From Erythrobacter sp. (lineage in GTDB: Bacteria; Pseudomonadota; Alphaproteobacteria; Sphingomonadales; Sphingomonadaceae): a stretch of 64,000 bases of DNA. The position numbers were made by a program, and so were the translations under genes. Within the stretch, counting starts at the first letter, position 1. Every line of letters begins with the position of its first letter. The notes below the pieces were generated by a model. That model did no database searches. It saw only the letters and a program-made list of their open reading frames with translations, and was not told where the DNA came from. The stretch spans positions 1,556,818 to 1,620,817 of the forward strand of contig CP073261.1 in the NCBI GenBank assembly GCA_019739335.1. The letters are read 5' to 3'. Below are positions 37,926 through 46,482 of this stretch, in pieces.

Positions 37926-37942
37926 GCCTTCCAACCCGGGCC

Positions 37943-40465
37943 TTACAGGTCGGGCAAGCCTTGTTCGGCGAAGCCCCAGCCCGCGAGTGACCGGGAAGCC
38001 GACCGGTCGAGCAGGAGCCTGATGTCGGAGATAGACCAGGGGTGGGCGTTGTCCATCTCCGCAAGTTCGCCCCAGGCCAGCGGCACTGCCACCGGCGCGC
38101 CGCTGCGGGCGCGGGCCGAATAGGGCAGGATCGCGGTGCTGCCGCGCTGGTTGCGCAGCCAGTCGATGAAGATCTTGCCCTTGCGCTTGGCCTTGCTCAT
38201 CGTGGCCACGAAGCGATCGGGTTCGGCAATCGACAGCGCTTCGGCAAACCGTTTCGAAAAGTCCTTGTGCGCGTCCCACGTGTGGCCGGTGGCGAGCGGC
38301 ACGACCACGTGCACGCCTTTACCGCCCGACAACAAGGCAAAGCTGGTGAGGCCGAGATCGGCCAGCCGATCCCGAATATCGCGCGCGGCTTGCTTGACGT
38401 CATCGAAATCCAGCCCTTCGTCAGGGTCGAGATCGAACACCATCCGGTCGGGCGCCTCGACATCGCTGCTGCGCGAGCCCCAGCCGTGGAATTCGATCGT
38501 GCCCATCTGCACGCACTGGAGCAGGCCGCGCACATCCTCGACAAAGAGGTAATCCTCGGTGCCGCCGTCCTTCTCGCGGATCGGGACCTGGTGAACCCCG
38601 TCGCCAAACTGGCCGCTGTCATGCTTCTGGAAAAAGCACTTCTTCGCCCGGCCTTGCGGGCAGCGGACCAGGCTGAGCGGGCGCTTCCCCGCGAAGGGAA
38701 GCATGATCCCGGCCACCGCTTCGTAATAGTCGGCCAGTTCGCCCTTGGTCTGGCCGCTATCGGGGAAGATCACCCGTTCGCGATTGCTGATCGCTACGCT
38801 TTTCTCGGCATCGGGCAATTCGGCGGGCCTTTCAGGGGTAACATCGCGCGCGGGCTTGTCGGCGCGCAAGCCGAGGAAGCTGGCGTGGCGGACGTTTCCG
38901 TCAGCGGTGAATTCGGCGAAGGCCACCTCGGCGACCAGACTGGGCGTGACCCAGGTGACTCTGCGGGCCGAAGCCTTGGCCACTGCAACGGGCGCGGTCT
39001 TGCGCTCGATCCGCTTCATCCGGGCGGCCAGATCGGCGAGCGTATCGCTGTCGAAACCGGTGCCGACATTGCCCTTGTATACCAGTTCCCCGCCCTCGTT
39101 TTGCGCCAGCAGCAGCGAAGCAAACGGGCGTGCGCGCGTGCTGGAAGCCTTCCAACCCACCACCACGAACTCCTGTCGCCGGGTGCATTTGACCTTCACC
39201 CAGCCCTTGCTGCGCCGTCCGGCGTAGGTGCCATCGATGGTCTTGGAAATGATCCCTTCCTGGCCATTGTCGCACAGCGAGCGATACAATTGCTCGCCCG
39301 CGCCGATGACGTGATCGGAAATATGGATCGGCGCAGAGGCACTACCGAGCAGCGCCTCGAGCCGTTCCTTGCGTTCGATATTGGGCAGCCCGGAAAGATC
39401 CTGACCGTCGAGTTCGAGCAGGTCGAAACCGTGGAAGGCGAGGTTGTCCGAAGCCGATTGCGAACCGTGGCCGCGCTTCAGCACCGCTTGCAAGGTGGAG
39501 AAATCGGGATTGCCCGACTTGCCATAGGCGACGATCTCCCCGTCGATCAGCGAAGGCGGCAGGTCGAGTTCGGCGAACGAGGAGACCAGCGGCGCGAACT
39601 TGTCGGTCCAGTCCTTGCCGTTCCGGGTATAGACCCGCACTTCCCTGCCCTTGCAGGCCACCAGCGCGCGATAGCCGTCGAACTTTATCTCGTGCATCCA
39701 GCGGTTTCCCGCCGGAACATGATCGACCAGCGTGGCAAGCTGGGGCTGGCGCCATTTGGGCAGCGGTGCTGCGGTCTTGCGGCGGGATTTCGGCTTCGCG
39801 GCTGAGGCATTGTGGGCTGAGGCCTTTTGCATCTGCTCGAGAAAAGCATCGTCCTGCTTTCCCGACAGTGCGAACTGCCCTTCCTTGTCCGCCGCGATCT
39901 GCGCCATCGCGCGCCCGGTCAGCACGCTCGTCAATTCGCGTTCGACCAGTGCGTCGCCCGCTTCTGCGTGATCGTCGGCCAGCTTGCGCAGCAGCCAGTT
40001 CTCGCGCTTTTCGCCGGGCTTCTTCTTCAACCGGATGAGCAGCCATTCGCCCTTCATCCGCTCGCCTTGGAGGCAGAAATGGAGGTGGCCCTTGTCGAGG
40101 TCCTTGGCGCTTTTCCCTTCGATCGGCTGCCAGGTGCCGCGATCCCACAGCATTACCGTGCCGCCGCCGTATTCGTCCTTCGGGATGGTGCCTTCGAACT
40201 CGGCATAGGCCATCGGGTGATCCTCGGTCCGCACCGCGAGACGCTTGATATCCGGATCGGGAGACGGTCCCTTGGTCACTGCCCAGCTTTTCAGCACCCC
40301 GTCCACTTCCAGCCGCAGGTCCCAGTGCAGCCGGGTCGCATCGTGCTTCTGGACGATGAACAGGTTGCCCTTGCTGCTACGCTGCGCCCTGCCGGCGGGT
40401 TCGGGCGTCTTGCCGAAGTCCCGCTTGGCATTGTAGGCGGCAAGGGGGTCACTCTTGCGGGGCAT
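37943..40465 (-). CDS. ligD: Multifunctional DNA ligase D (NHEJ)
   Basis: LigD (840 residues) repairs double-strand breaks with Ku. Domain order is phosphoesterase, ligase, polymerase. The 3'-phosphoesterase domain (about 30-180) has FIVQKHDATRLHWDLRLE. The ATP-dependent ligase (about 240-530) has the nucleotidyl Lys in HEIKFDGYRAL (Lys261). The primase/polymerase (about 545-840) has FDLDPDEGLDFDDV and GGKGVHVVVPL. All three are complete. The start overlaps the end of the mgtC-like gene by 17 bp, so translation is coupled in the order ku, mgtC-like, ligD. Confidence 0.96.
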   Translation of the reverse strand: MPRKSDPLAAYNAKRDFGKTPEPAGRAQRSSKGNLFIVQKHDATRLHWDLRLEVDGVLKSWAVTKGPSPDPDIKRLAVRTEDHPMAYAEFEGTIPKDEYGGGTVMLWDRGTWQPIEGKSAKDLDKGHLHFCLQGERMKGEWLLIRLKKKPGEKRENWLLRKLADDHAEAGDALVERELTSVLTGRAMAQIAADKEGQFALSGKQDDAFLEQMQKASAHNASAAKPKSRRKTAAPLPKWRQPQLATLVDHVPAGNRWMHEIKFDGYRALVACKGREVRVYTRNGKDWTDKFAPLVSSFAELDLPPSLIDGEIVAYGKSGNPDFSTLQAVLKRGHGSQSASDNLAFHGFDLLELDGQDLSGLPNIERKERLEALLGSASAPIHISDHVIGAGEQLYRSLCDNGQEGIISKTIDGTYAGRRSKGWVKVKCTRRQEFVVVGWKASSTRARPFASLLLAQNEGGELVYKGNVGTGFDSDTLADLAARMKRIERKTAPVAVAKASARRVTWVTPSLVAEVAFAEFTADGNVRHASFLGLRADKPARDVTPERPAELPDAEKSVAISNRERVIFPDSGQTKGELADYYEAVAGIMLPFAGKRPLSLVRCPQGRAKKCFFQKHDSGQFGDGVHQVPIREKDGGTEDYLFVEDVRGLLQCVQMGTIEFHGWGSRSSDVEAPDRMVFDLDPDEGLDFDDVKQAARDIRDRLADLGLTSFALLSGGKGVHVVVPLATGHTWDAHKDFSKRFAEALSIAEPDRFVATMSKAKRKGKIFIDWLRNQRGSTAILPYSARARSGAPVAVPLAWGELAEMDNAHPWSISDIRLLLDRSASRSLAGWGFAEQGLPDL

Positions 40466-40937
40466 TGTCGCCTCTACCCAGACGGCGCTGGTTTTCCTTG
40501 CGTTCGATCAGCCGCAGTAGTGTGAGCATGATCACTCCGATGACGCTGGCGATCAGCACCAGCGGCCATTGCGCCGCACCGCAGGCGATCCCGATCACCG
40601 CCGTCAGCCAGAGATGCGCGGCGGTGGTCAGGTTATGCACCTCACCGCGGCTGAACACGATCAGGCCGGCACCGATAATTCCGATGAACGTGCCTGCCGC
40701 TTCGAAAATGCGCAGCGGATCGGCGCGCGGGGCGTCCAGCGAATGCCACAAGCCCAGGATCGACACGGTCATGGCCGCCGCAGCGAAGCAGATCAGCCCG
40801 TGCGTGCGCAGGCCCGCAGAGTGGCCTCTCAGTTCGCGATCCAGCCCCAGCAGCAGCCCAAGGACGGCAGCAATGCCCAGCCGCGCAAGCAGGTCATAGT
40901 CGATCCAGCTCACCAGTACGGGATCGTTGAGCTCCAT
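40449..40937 (-). CDS. MgtC/SapB family membrane protein between ku and ligD
   Basis: The 162-residue inner-membrane protein has five hydrophobic segments and the MgtC/SapB core: RLGIAAVLGLLLGLDRELRGHSAGLRTHGLICFAAAAMTV (about 19-58) and EAAGTFIGIIGAGLIVF (about 80). In pathogens MgtC affects growth at low magnesium and the F-ATPase; this chromosomal family has diverse or unknown roles. It lacks the C-terminal ACT-like domain of virulence MgtC. Its ATG shares a base with the ku stop and its end overlaps the ligD start, so it is translationally sandwiched between two NHEJ genes. Confidence 0.85.
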   Translation of the reverse strand: MELNDPVLVSWIDYDLLARLGIAAVLGLLLGLDRELRGHSAGLRTHGLICFAAAAMTVSILGLWHSLDAPRADPLRIFEAAGTFIGIIGAGLIVFSRGEVHNLTTAAHLWLTAVIGIACGAAQWPLVLIASVIGVIMLTLLRLIERKENQRRLGRGDNAPQE

Positions 40938-41776
40938 CAGGCACTCTTCTTCCTGCTGGCCGGTTTGCGGGCAGGTGCCGGTTTCGCCTCGCCTACGGAC
41001 TTTTTCAGCGCAGCCATCAGGTCGATCACATTGCCACTGCCCTTTCCCGCAGGTTCGCCCGCGTCTTCGATGACCTTCTTGCCGCCCTTTGCCTTGGCCT
41101 TCTTCTCGATCAGCTGGCGCAAGGCATCGACATAGCGATCCTTGAACACGCTGGCATCGAAAGGCGCGGTGCGCTTGTCGATCAGGGTGGTTGCCAGTTC
41201 GAGCAATTCCTTGTCCGGCCTGATATCGTCGATCTCGGTGAAGAACGACTGCCCCTGACGAACCTCGTCGGCATAGCGCAGCGTTTCGAGCAGCATGCCC
41301 TTGCCGCAGGGTTTGAGCGCGACGAGCTTTTCGCTGCCCCGGAGGGAAAGCTGCCCCAGCGCGATCTTCTTCGATTTGCGCAGCGCCTCGCGCAGCACCA
41401 CGAATGCTTCTTCGGCCAACTGGTCCTGCGGAGCCACGTAATAGGGCTTTTCGAAATAGAGCGGGTCGATTTCGCTGCTATCGACGAATTGCACCAGTTC
41501 CAGCGTGCGCTTGCTCTCGATTTTCACCGCCTCGATCTCGTCTTCGTCGAGCAGGACATAATTGCCCTTGGAAATCTCGTAGCCCTTGATGATGTCATCG
41601 CGATCGACCGGACCGACGCCGGGCACCACCTTTTCGTAGGCGATGCGCTTGCCGCTGGGTTCGTGGATCTGGTTGAAGCTGATTTTCGCGCCCGATTTGG
41701 TGGCGGAATAGATTTCGACCGGGATCGATACCAGCGCCAGCCTGATCTGACCCTGCCAATATGCACGTGCTGCCAT
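40937..41776 (-). CDS. ku: Non-homologous end-joining protein Ku
   Basis: Ku (279 residues) forms a ring on DNA ends and recruits LigD. The sequence starts MAARAYWQGQIRLALVSIPVEIY, continues with ISFNQIHEPSGKRI (about 33), PLYFEKPYYVAPQ (about 117) and LRGSEKLVALKPCGKGMLLETLRYADE (about 157), and has a Lys/Ala-rich C-terminal tail as in bacterial Ku. The start at ATG 41776 is supported by AGGAGG 7-8 bp upstream; the frame extends 47 codons further but without homology. It is the first gene of the ku-mgtC-ligD operon. Confidence 0.96.
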   Translation of the reverse strand: MAARAYWQGQIRLALVSIPVEIYSATKSGAKISFNQIHEPSGKRIAYEKVVPGVGPVDRDDIIKGYEISKGNYVLLDEDEIEAVKIESKRTLELVQFVDSSEIDPLYFEKPYYVAPQDQLAEEAFVVLREALRKSKKIALGQLSLRGSEKLVALKPCGKGMLLETLRYADEVRQGQSFFTEIDDIRPDKELLELATTLIDKRTAPFDASVFKDRYVDALRQLIEKKAKAKGGKKVIEDAGEPAGKGSGNVIDLMAALKKSVGEAKPAPARKPASRKKSA

Positions 41777-41958
41777 GCGAATGCCTCCTGGGGGAAAAGC
41801 GATTGAGTCGGCGTTTGGTTTCAGCGCGCCGCACACGGGGCATTGCGATCGACTTCCCACGCGGCGGTACGCGAAGTGCAGATCGCGGCGGGCATCGGTC
41901 CTTCCCATCCACACCACTCGGCACTAGGTGGTGATTTCAGGACTTTGAGGAGTGATGC

Positions 41959-42849
41959 GTGAGCGCGAAAGACGACAAGTGTGATGGCGAACTGGGCGAT
42001 CATCGGTTCTACCATGCCGACCGGGAAGCCGAATTTGCCGACAAGCTCGCGCCGTCGACGCCACAGACAAGGCATCCCGCATACAAGCTGGCCTTCCGCG
42101 ATACCGATTTCCTGCTGCGCGAGGAACTGCGCCCGGTACGCTTCCAGCTCGAGCTGCTGAAGCCGGAAATGCTGCTGGAAGAGGCGGGCGTCGGCTCGAC
42201 GCTGGTGATGTACGGTTCGGCCCGGATTCCGCCGCCCGAAGCGGTCGAACTGGCGCTGGAAGAAGCCGAAAGGCTGCCCGAAGCCGAGGCGCTGATCGTC
42301 CGCAACCTGGCGGCCAAGGCGAAGTATTACGGCGAGGCCTACAAGCTCGCCAAGGTGGTCGGCGAAAAGGCCATTATCGAAGGCGGCAAGCGGCAATTCG
42401 TGGTCTGTTCGGGCGGCGGCCCCTCGATCATGGAAGCGGCCAACCGCGGCGCAAGCGAAGCCGGAGCGGAGAGCATCGGGCTGAACATCGTCCTGCCGCA
42501 CGAACAGGCGCCCAATCCTTACGTCACGCCCTACCTCAGCTTCCAGTTCCATTATTTCGCGCTGCGCAAGATGCATTTCCTGATGCGCGCCCGCGCGGTG
42601 GCGGTGTTCCCTGGCGGATTCGGGACCTTCGACGAAATGTTCGAACTGCTCACCCTGATCCAGACCGGCAAGATGAAGCCGATCCCGATCCTGCTGTTCG
42701 GCAAGGAGTTCTGGAACCGCGTGATCAATTTCGAGGCTTTGGCGGAGGAAGGGACGATTTCCCGGCGAGACCTGGACCTGCTCACCTGGTGCGAAACCGC
42801 GGAAGAGGCATGGGATGCGATAGCGCAGTTCTACCATCTGAAAAGGTAG
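41959..42849 (+). CDS. LOG-family (TIGR00730-like) Rossmann-fold protein
   Basis: The 296-residue protein shows the LOG signature PGGFGTFDEMFE (about 216-227) and a nucleotide loop VVCSGGGPSIMEAANRGA (about 151-168). Members are cytokinin riboside 5'-monophosphate phosphoribohydrolases or nucleotide-processing enzymes. The N-terminal 80 residues extend beyond the short LOG core, as in the longer subgroup. Translation starts at GTG 41959 with GAGGAG 6-7 bp upstream. It is divergent from ku with a gap of about 180 bp. Confidence 0.88.
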   Translation: MSAKDDKCDGELGDHRFYHADREAEFADKLAPSTPQTRHPAYKLAFRDTDFLLREELRPVRFQLELLKPEMLLEEAGVGSTLVMYGSARIPPPEAVELALEEAERLPEAEALIVRNLAAKAKYYGEAYKLAKVVGEKAIIEGGKRQFVVCSGGGPSIMEAANRGASEAGAESIGLNIVLPHEQAPNPYVTPYLSFQFHYFALRKMHFLMRARAVAVFPGGFGTFDEMFELLTLIQTGKMKPIPILLFGKEFWNRVINFEALAEEGTISRRDLDLLTWCETAEEAWDAIAQFYHLKR

Positions 42850-42964
42850 CAGTCCGGCCTCTCGATGGCCTGCGCGAAATCTGGGGAGGCGGAAACCAAC
42901 TCCGCCCACCTGCGTTGATGCAGGCAGGGACGACCGAGTTATCGCCCCTAAAGGGCGTTGGACG

Positions 42965-44380
42965 TTGGATTTCAAAGATATTCTGGGGGCATCACCGAAC
43001 CCCTATGTCATTATGGATACCGACCTGGTTCTCGTCTGGATGAACGAGGCCTATCTTGCGGCGACCATGCGCAGCCGGGAAGACATCATCGGTCGCCGGA
43101 TGTTCGATGCTTTTCCCAGCGAAGGCGAGAGCCACCGCCTGCTGGTCAATTCGCTGGAGAAAGTGCTGCAGAGCGGCGAAGCCGACGAGATCGCGCTGAT
43201 CCGCTACGATATCGCTGCGCCCGACGGGACCTCTCAAACCCATTACTGGAGCGCGACCCACACGCCCATCCATGAAGACGGGGCGCTGCGCTATATTCTC
43301 CAGCACACGGTTGACGTGACCGAACTGGAGGAATGGCGGCAGTCGCGCGACGGCATGGGCCTGATCCGGCGCGCGCGCAGCGTGCAGGACGAAAACCAGA
43401 GCCTGAAAAGCGAGACGAAAAGACTGCTCGAATATTTCGACCAGGCGCCCGGATTTACCGCCGTGCTGGTCGGTCCGGAACATCGTTTCGGCATGGTGAA
43501 CCAGGCCTATCGGGCGCTGGTGGGGCGGGACGATCTGGTGGGTCGCACCGTGTTCGAAACGCTGCCCGAAATCGTTGAGCAGGGGTTCGTCGCCACGCTC
43601 GATGAAGTCTATGTGAGCGGCCAGGCCTATCACGCGCACCGCGAGGAAGTGCTGCTCGGGGGAGAAGGTGAAGAGGCTCCCCGCGCGCGCTACCTCAATT
43701 TCATTTTCCAGCCGATTTTCGACGGCGAAAAGGAGCCGCTCGGGATCATCGTCCAGGGCAACGATGTGACTGAGGAAGTCCTTGCGCTGGAACGGCAGAG
43801 CCTGCTGGTGAACGAACTCAATCACCGGGTGAAGAACACGCTCTCCATCGTCCAGGGCTTGGCGATGCAGTCCTTCAGGGGCAGTGAGAGCGAAGCGGGC
43901 CGGCACGTGTTCGAAGCGCGGCTGAAAACGCTGGCCGCCGCGCACAATCTTCTCACCGAAGGCTTCTGGGGCGAGGCGGAAGTGCGCGATATCGTCCGCC
44001 AGTCCGCCGAAGCGGCAGCCGGCGACGCCGTGAGCCGGATGGAATTCGGGGGCGATCTTGTCCGCCTGCCGCCGCAGACATCGGTTTCGTTGGCGATGAT
44101 CGTCCACGAATTGTGCACCAACGCCATCAAGTACGGCGCGCTTTCCAACGCCACAGGCAGCGTGCGCATCTGGTGGGAAACCGAGGGTGAGGATGGCCGC
44201 GATCTCGTCTTCCACTGGAAGGAAAGCGGCGGGCCGGAAGTCACGCCTCCCGCCCGCGCGGGCTTCGGCACGCGGCTCATAACACGCGGGATCGGCGATC
44301 GCGCAACCGGAACTGCCAGGATGGAATTCGAGCCCGACGGGCTGCTTTTCTCCATGCGCGCAAGGGTGGAGAAAGAATGA
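42965..44380 (+). CDS. PAS-containing HWE-family sensor histidine kinase
   Basis: The 471-residue cytoplasmic kinase has two PAS-like domains (about 8-122 and 155-275), then an HWE/HisKA_2 transmitter. The phospho-acceptor His287 is in ELNHRVKNTLSIVQGLAMQSF, and the ATPase domain has HELCTNAIKYGALS (about 381) and GFGTRLITRGI (about 445). There is no membrane segment, so the signal is internal. TTG 42965 is the only in-frame start before the first PAS domain and has no clear Shine-Dalgarno. GGAAA-N17-CGTT at 42891-42916 is one base from an EcfG promoter. The receiver gene downstream overlaps by ATGA. Confidence 0.9.
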   Translation: MDFKDILGASPNPYVIMDTDLVLVWMNEAYLAATMRSREDIIGRRMFDAFPSEGESHRLLVNSLEKVLQSGEADEIALIRYDIAAPDGTSQTHYWSATHTPIHEDGALRYILQHTVDVTELEEWRQSRDGMGLIRRARSVQDENQSLKSETKRLLEYFDQAPGFTAVLVGPEHRFGMVNQAYRALVGRDDLVGRTVFETLPEIVEQGFVATLDEVYVSGQAYHAHREEVLLGGEGEEAPRARYLNFIFQPIFDGEKEPLGIIVQGNDVTEEVLALERQSLLVNELNHRVKNTLSIVQGLAMQSFRGSESEAGRHVFEARLKTLAAAHNLLTEGFWGEAEVRDIVRQSAEAAAGDAVSRMEFGGDLVRLPPQTSVSLAMIVHELCTNAIKYGALSNATGSVRIWWETEGEDGRDLVFHWKESGGPEVTPPARAGFGTRLITRGIGDRATGTARMEFEPDGLLFSMRARVEKE

Positions 44381-44727
44381 CATTGCAAGACAAGCGTATC
44401 CTGCTGGTCGAGGATGAGATCATCATCGGCTTCGCACTGGATGACATGCTCTCCGGAGAGGGTGCACGGACGACGCTCGCCTCGTCAAAGGCCGATGCCG
44501 AACAGGCGCTGGGCGAAACTCGTTTCGACATGGCGATCATTGATGTGAACCTGCACGGGGACGTCAGCTATCCGCTTGCCGACATGCTCGCCGATCGCGG
44601 CTGCCCGTTCATTTTCGCGACCGGCTACGGCAGCGTCACCCACCCGCCGCGCTTTGCCGGGGTGCCGACGGTCAACAAACCCTACGACCTGACCGCGATC
44701 CTGCGGGCGCTGGAAGCGATTGGATAG
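44377..44727 (+). CDS. Single-domain response regulator
   Basis: The 116-residue protein is a CheY-like receiver only: acidic pocket VEDE (Glu12/Asp13), phospho-acceptor Asp56 in AIIDVNLHGD, and conserved Lys in VNKPYD (about 101). With no output domain it must act through protein partners or a phosphorelay. Its ATG overlaps the kinase stop, so it is the cognate partner of the HWE kinase. HWE kinases with receiver-only partners are common in alphaproteobacterial light, stress and general-stress signalling. Confidence 0.93.
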   Translation: MTLQDKRILLVEDEIIIGFALDDMLSGEGARTTLASSKADAEQALGETRFDMAIIDVNLHGDVSYPLADMLADRGCPFIFATGYGSVTHPPRFAGVPTVNKPYDLTAILRALEAIG

Positions 44728-44953
44728 GATCGCCGGACAAGCGCGGTGCGGGAACTGCGGGACATTCTCGACAGCGGGGAATGGCGGGAGCCAGAATATG
44801 CGGAGCGGGGGAGGGTGACTTGAAAGTCAAAAAGTAGATCAAGCGGGAAATCCTCATCCAGCGACGGCGTCGTATGGAACGTTTGATTATCTCGCTCAAA
44901 CGCGCAACACTATTGGCGGGCTCAATCGCAGGCCGTATGTTCTCAGGTGAAAA

Positions 44954-45406
44954 ATGAAGCAACATATGGATAGTGTGAAAGCAGCTTCTCTAATAGTTGT
45001 TACCTCTATGTTGTCCGCCGGGTGCAAAACAAGCGACTTTGAAAGTCAGCTTAAATTTTGCGATACAATTCGTTCCGAATATACCGAGAGAATAACACGA
45101 ACGAAAGTTACTCTGCAGCCCAGTTTTCACGGCTCATTCATTCAAATTCCGGATTGCAATAATGCGGCAATCGCTGTTGACCTATCGCTCCTTGACTATC
45201 AAGCGCAGATAAATAATCAATTAAAAGACCTTATAACCATAAGTCAGGTTCAAGATAATTTTCCCATTGAGATTGAGTTTTCTGGCTACATTGAAACGAT
45301 CCAGGAAAGTGAAAGCTCAAGACGAACTTTCTTTATCGAAGAAATTCACAGCTATAGACGAATGGATTTAAGCCTGTTTTCCGCCGAAGGTGATGAGAGG
45401 TTGTAG
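44954..45406 (+). CDS. AT-rich putative lipoprotein
   Basis: The 150-residue product has a lipoprotein signal, KAASLIVVTSMLSAGC, with Cys24 as the lipidation site. A polar mature domain follows with two more Cys (LKFCDT, IPDCNN) and much Ile, Ser and Glu. Codon use (ATA, AAT, TTA, AGA) and GC content are markedly unlike all neighbouring genes, which indicates recent horizontal acquisition. No family recognised. The 226-bp upstream gap shows no clear promoter. Confidence 0.7.
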   Translation: MKQHMDSVKAASLIVVTSMLSAGCKTSDFESQLKFCDTIRSEYTERITRTKVTLQPSFHGSFIQIPDCNNAAIAVDLSLLDYQAQINNQLKDLITISQVQDNFPIEIEFSGYIETIQESESSRRTFFIEEIHSYRRMDLSLFSAEGDERL

Positions 45407-45634
45407 GTTAGCCAACCGGATAACATTTTTGTCATGGTTTAACCCGCGGCTTTCCTACTCTCCCCCAACTCCGGCTGAACATCCCCATGTTCACCTCCAC
45501 CCCAACGATTACCGCCCAATTCGCAAAGGTGACACCTCGCGCACGGAAATCCGCCACAAACCCCTGCAATCGCAGCCAAAACCCGCAAACCAAAGTTTCT
45601 GAAACACCCCCGGTCGGCGCTCCATAAATACCCG

Positions 45635-46243
45635 CTACTCCTCCAGCTCGATGTCCCAATAGAGCCAGTCGCGCCACGTCTCATGCAGGTAGTTCGGCGG
45701 AAACGCCCGGCCTTGCTGTTGCAATTGCCAGCTGGTCGGGCGGATCGGCGGCACGTGCAGGTGCATTCCCGCCTGCTTCGGGGTGCGTCCGCCCTTCTTC
45801 ATGTTGCACGGGGCGCAGGCGGTGGCGATGTTTTCCCAGGTGGTGCGCCCGCCCTGCCGCCGGGGGACAACGTGATCGTAGGTCAGGTCTTTCGGGCTGC
45901 CGCAGTACTGGCAGGCGAACTTGTCGCGCAGGAACAGGTTGAAGCGGGTGAAGGCGGGAAACTGGCTGGGCTTGACGTACTGGCGCAGCGCGATGACGCT
46001 GGGCACTTTCATGTCGAGCGACTGCGAATGCACCGCGCGATCGTAACTCGCGACGATGTCCACCCGCTCGAGGAACACCGCCTTGATCGCGGTCTGCCAC
46101 GGCCACAGGCTGAGCGGGTAATAGGACAGCGGGGTGTAATCCGCGTTGAGCACCAGCGCGGGGCAGCTTTCCAGCTTGCGATGCGGATCGCCATCGGAGC
46201 TGCGGAACACCGCCGCCCGTTCGATCAGTTCGGCCTTGAACAC
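45635..46243 (-). CDS. HNH endonuclease family protein
   Basis: The 202-residue protein has a C-terminal HNH domain: CQYCGSPKDLTYDHVVPRRQGG (about 110-131) with the first Cys pair and the DH catalytic core, then TTWENIATACAPCNMKKGGRTP with the second Cys pair. An N-terminal module (CPALVLNADYTPLSYYPLSLWPW) is typical of the widespread chromosomal HNH proteins of alphaproteobacteria, whose job is unknown. GTG 46243 is chosen with GGAAAGG 9 bp upstream; the frame is open 43 codons further upstream. Confidence 0.85.
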   Translation of the reverse strand: MFKAELIERAAVFRSSDGDPHRKLESCPALVLNADYTPLSYYPLSLWPWQTAIKAVFLERVDIVASYDRAVHSQSLDMKVPSVIALRQYVKPSQFPAFTRFNLFLRDKFACQYCGSPKDLTYDHVVPRRQGGRTTWENIATACAPCNMKKGGRTPKQAGMHLHVPPIRPTSWQLQQQGRAFPPNYLHETWRDWLYWDIELEE

Positions 46244-46350
46244 GATAGGGTGCCTTTCCTGATTGATCGGGAATGTGCACTTGCACGCAAAAGCGTCAAC
46301 CCCGTTACACGCAGGCTTTCCACAGGGATATTCACAAGCACCCCGCGTTT

Positions 46351-46481
46351 CCTCGTCATCGCGAGCCGACAAAGTCGGCGCGGCAATCCATCACCTGAAG
46401 GTTCGGCGCGGGCAAATGTCGCGCTATTCGCGAGTGCAGGAGATGGATTGCTTCGTCGCTGCGCTTCTCGCAAAGACGAGG
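46351..46481. repeat. Palindromic repeat abutting the gluQ-RS start
   Basis: CCTCGTCATCGCGAG at the left end and CTCGCAAAGACGAGG at the right end are imperfect inverted repeats. Inner arms CAATCCATC and GATGGATTG are exact. This is the common sphingomonad repeat with CGTCAT...CAATCCA ends, 131 bp long. Its right end lies 1-2 bp from the GTG start of gluQ-RS, so the promoter and ribosome-binding region of that gene are inside the element. Confidence 0.8.
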
Positions 46482-46482
46482 G

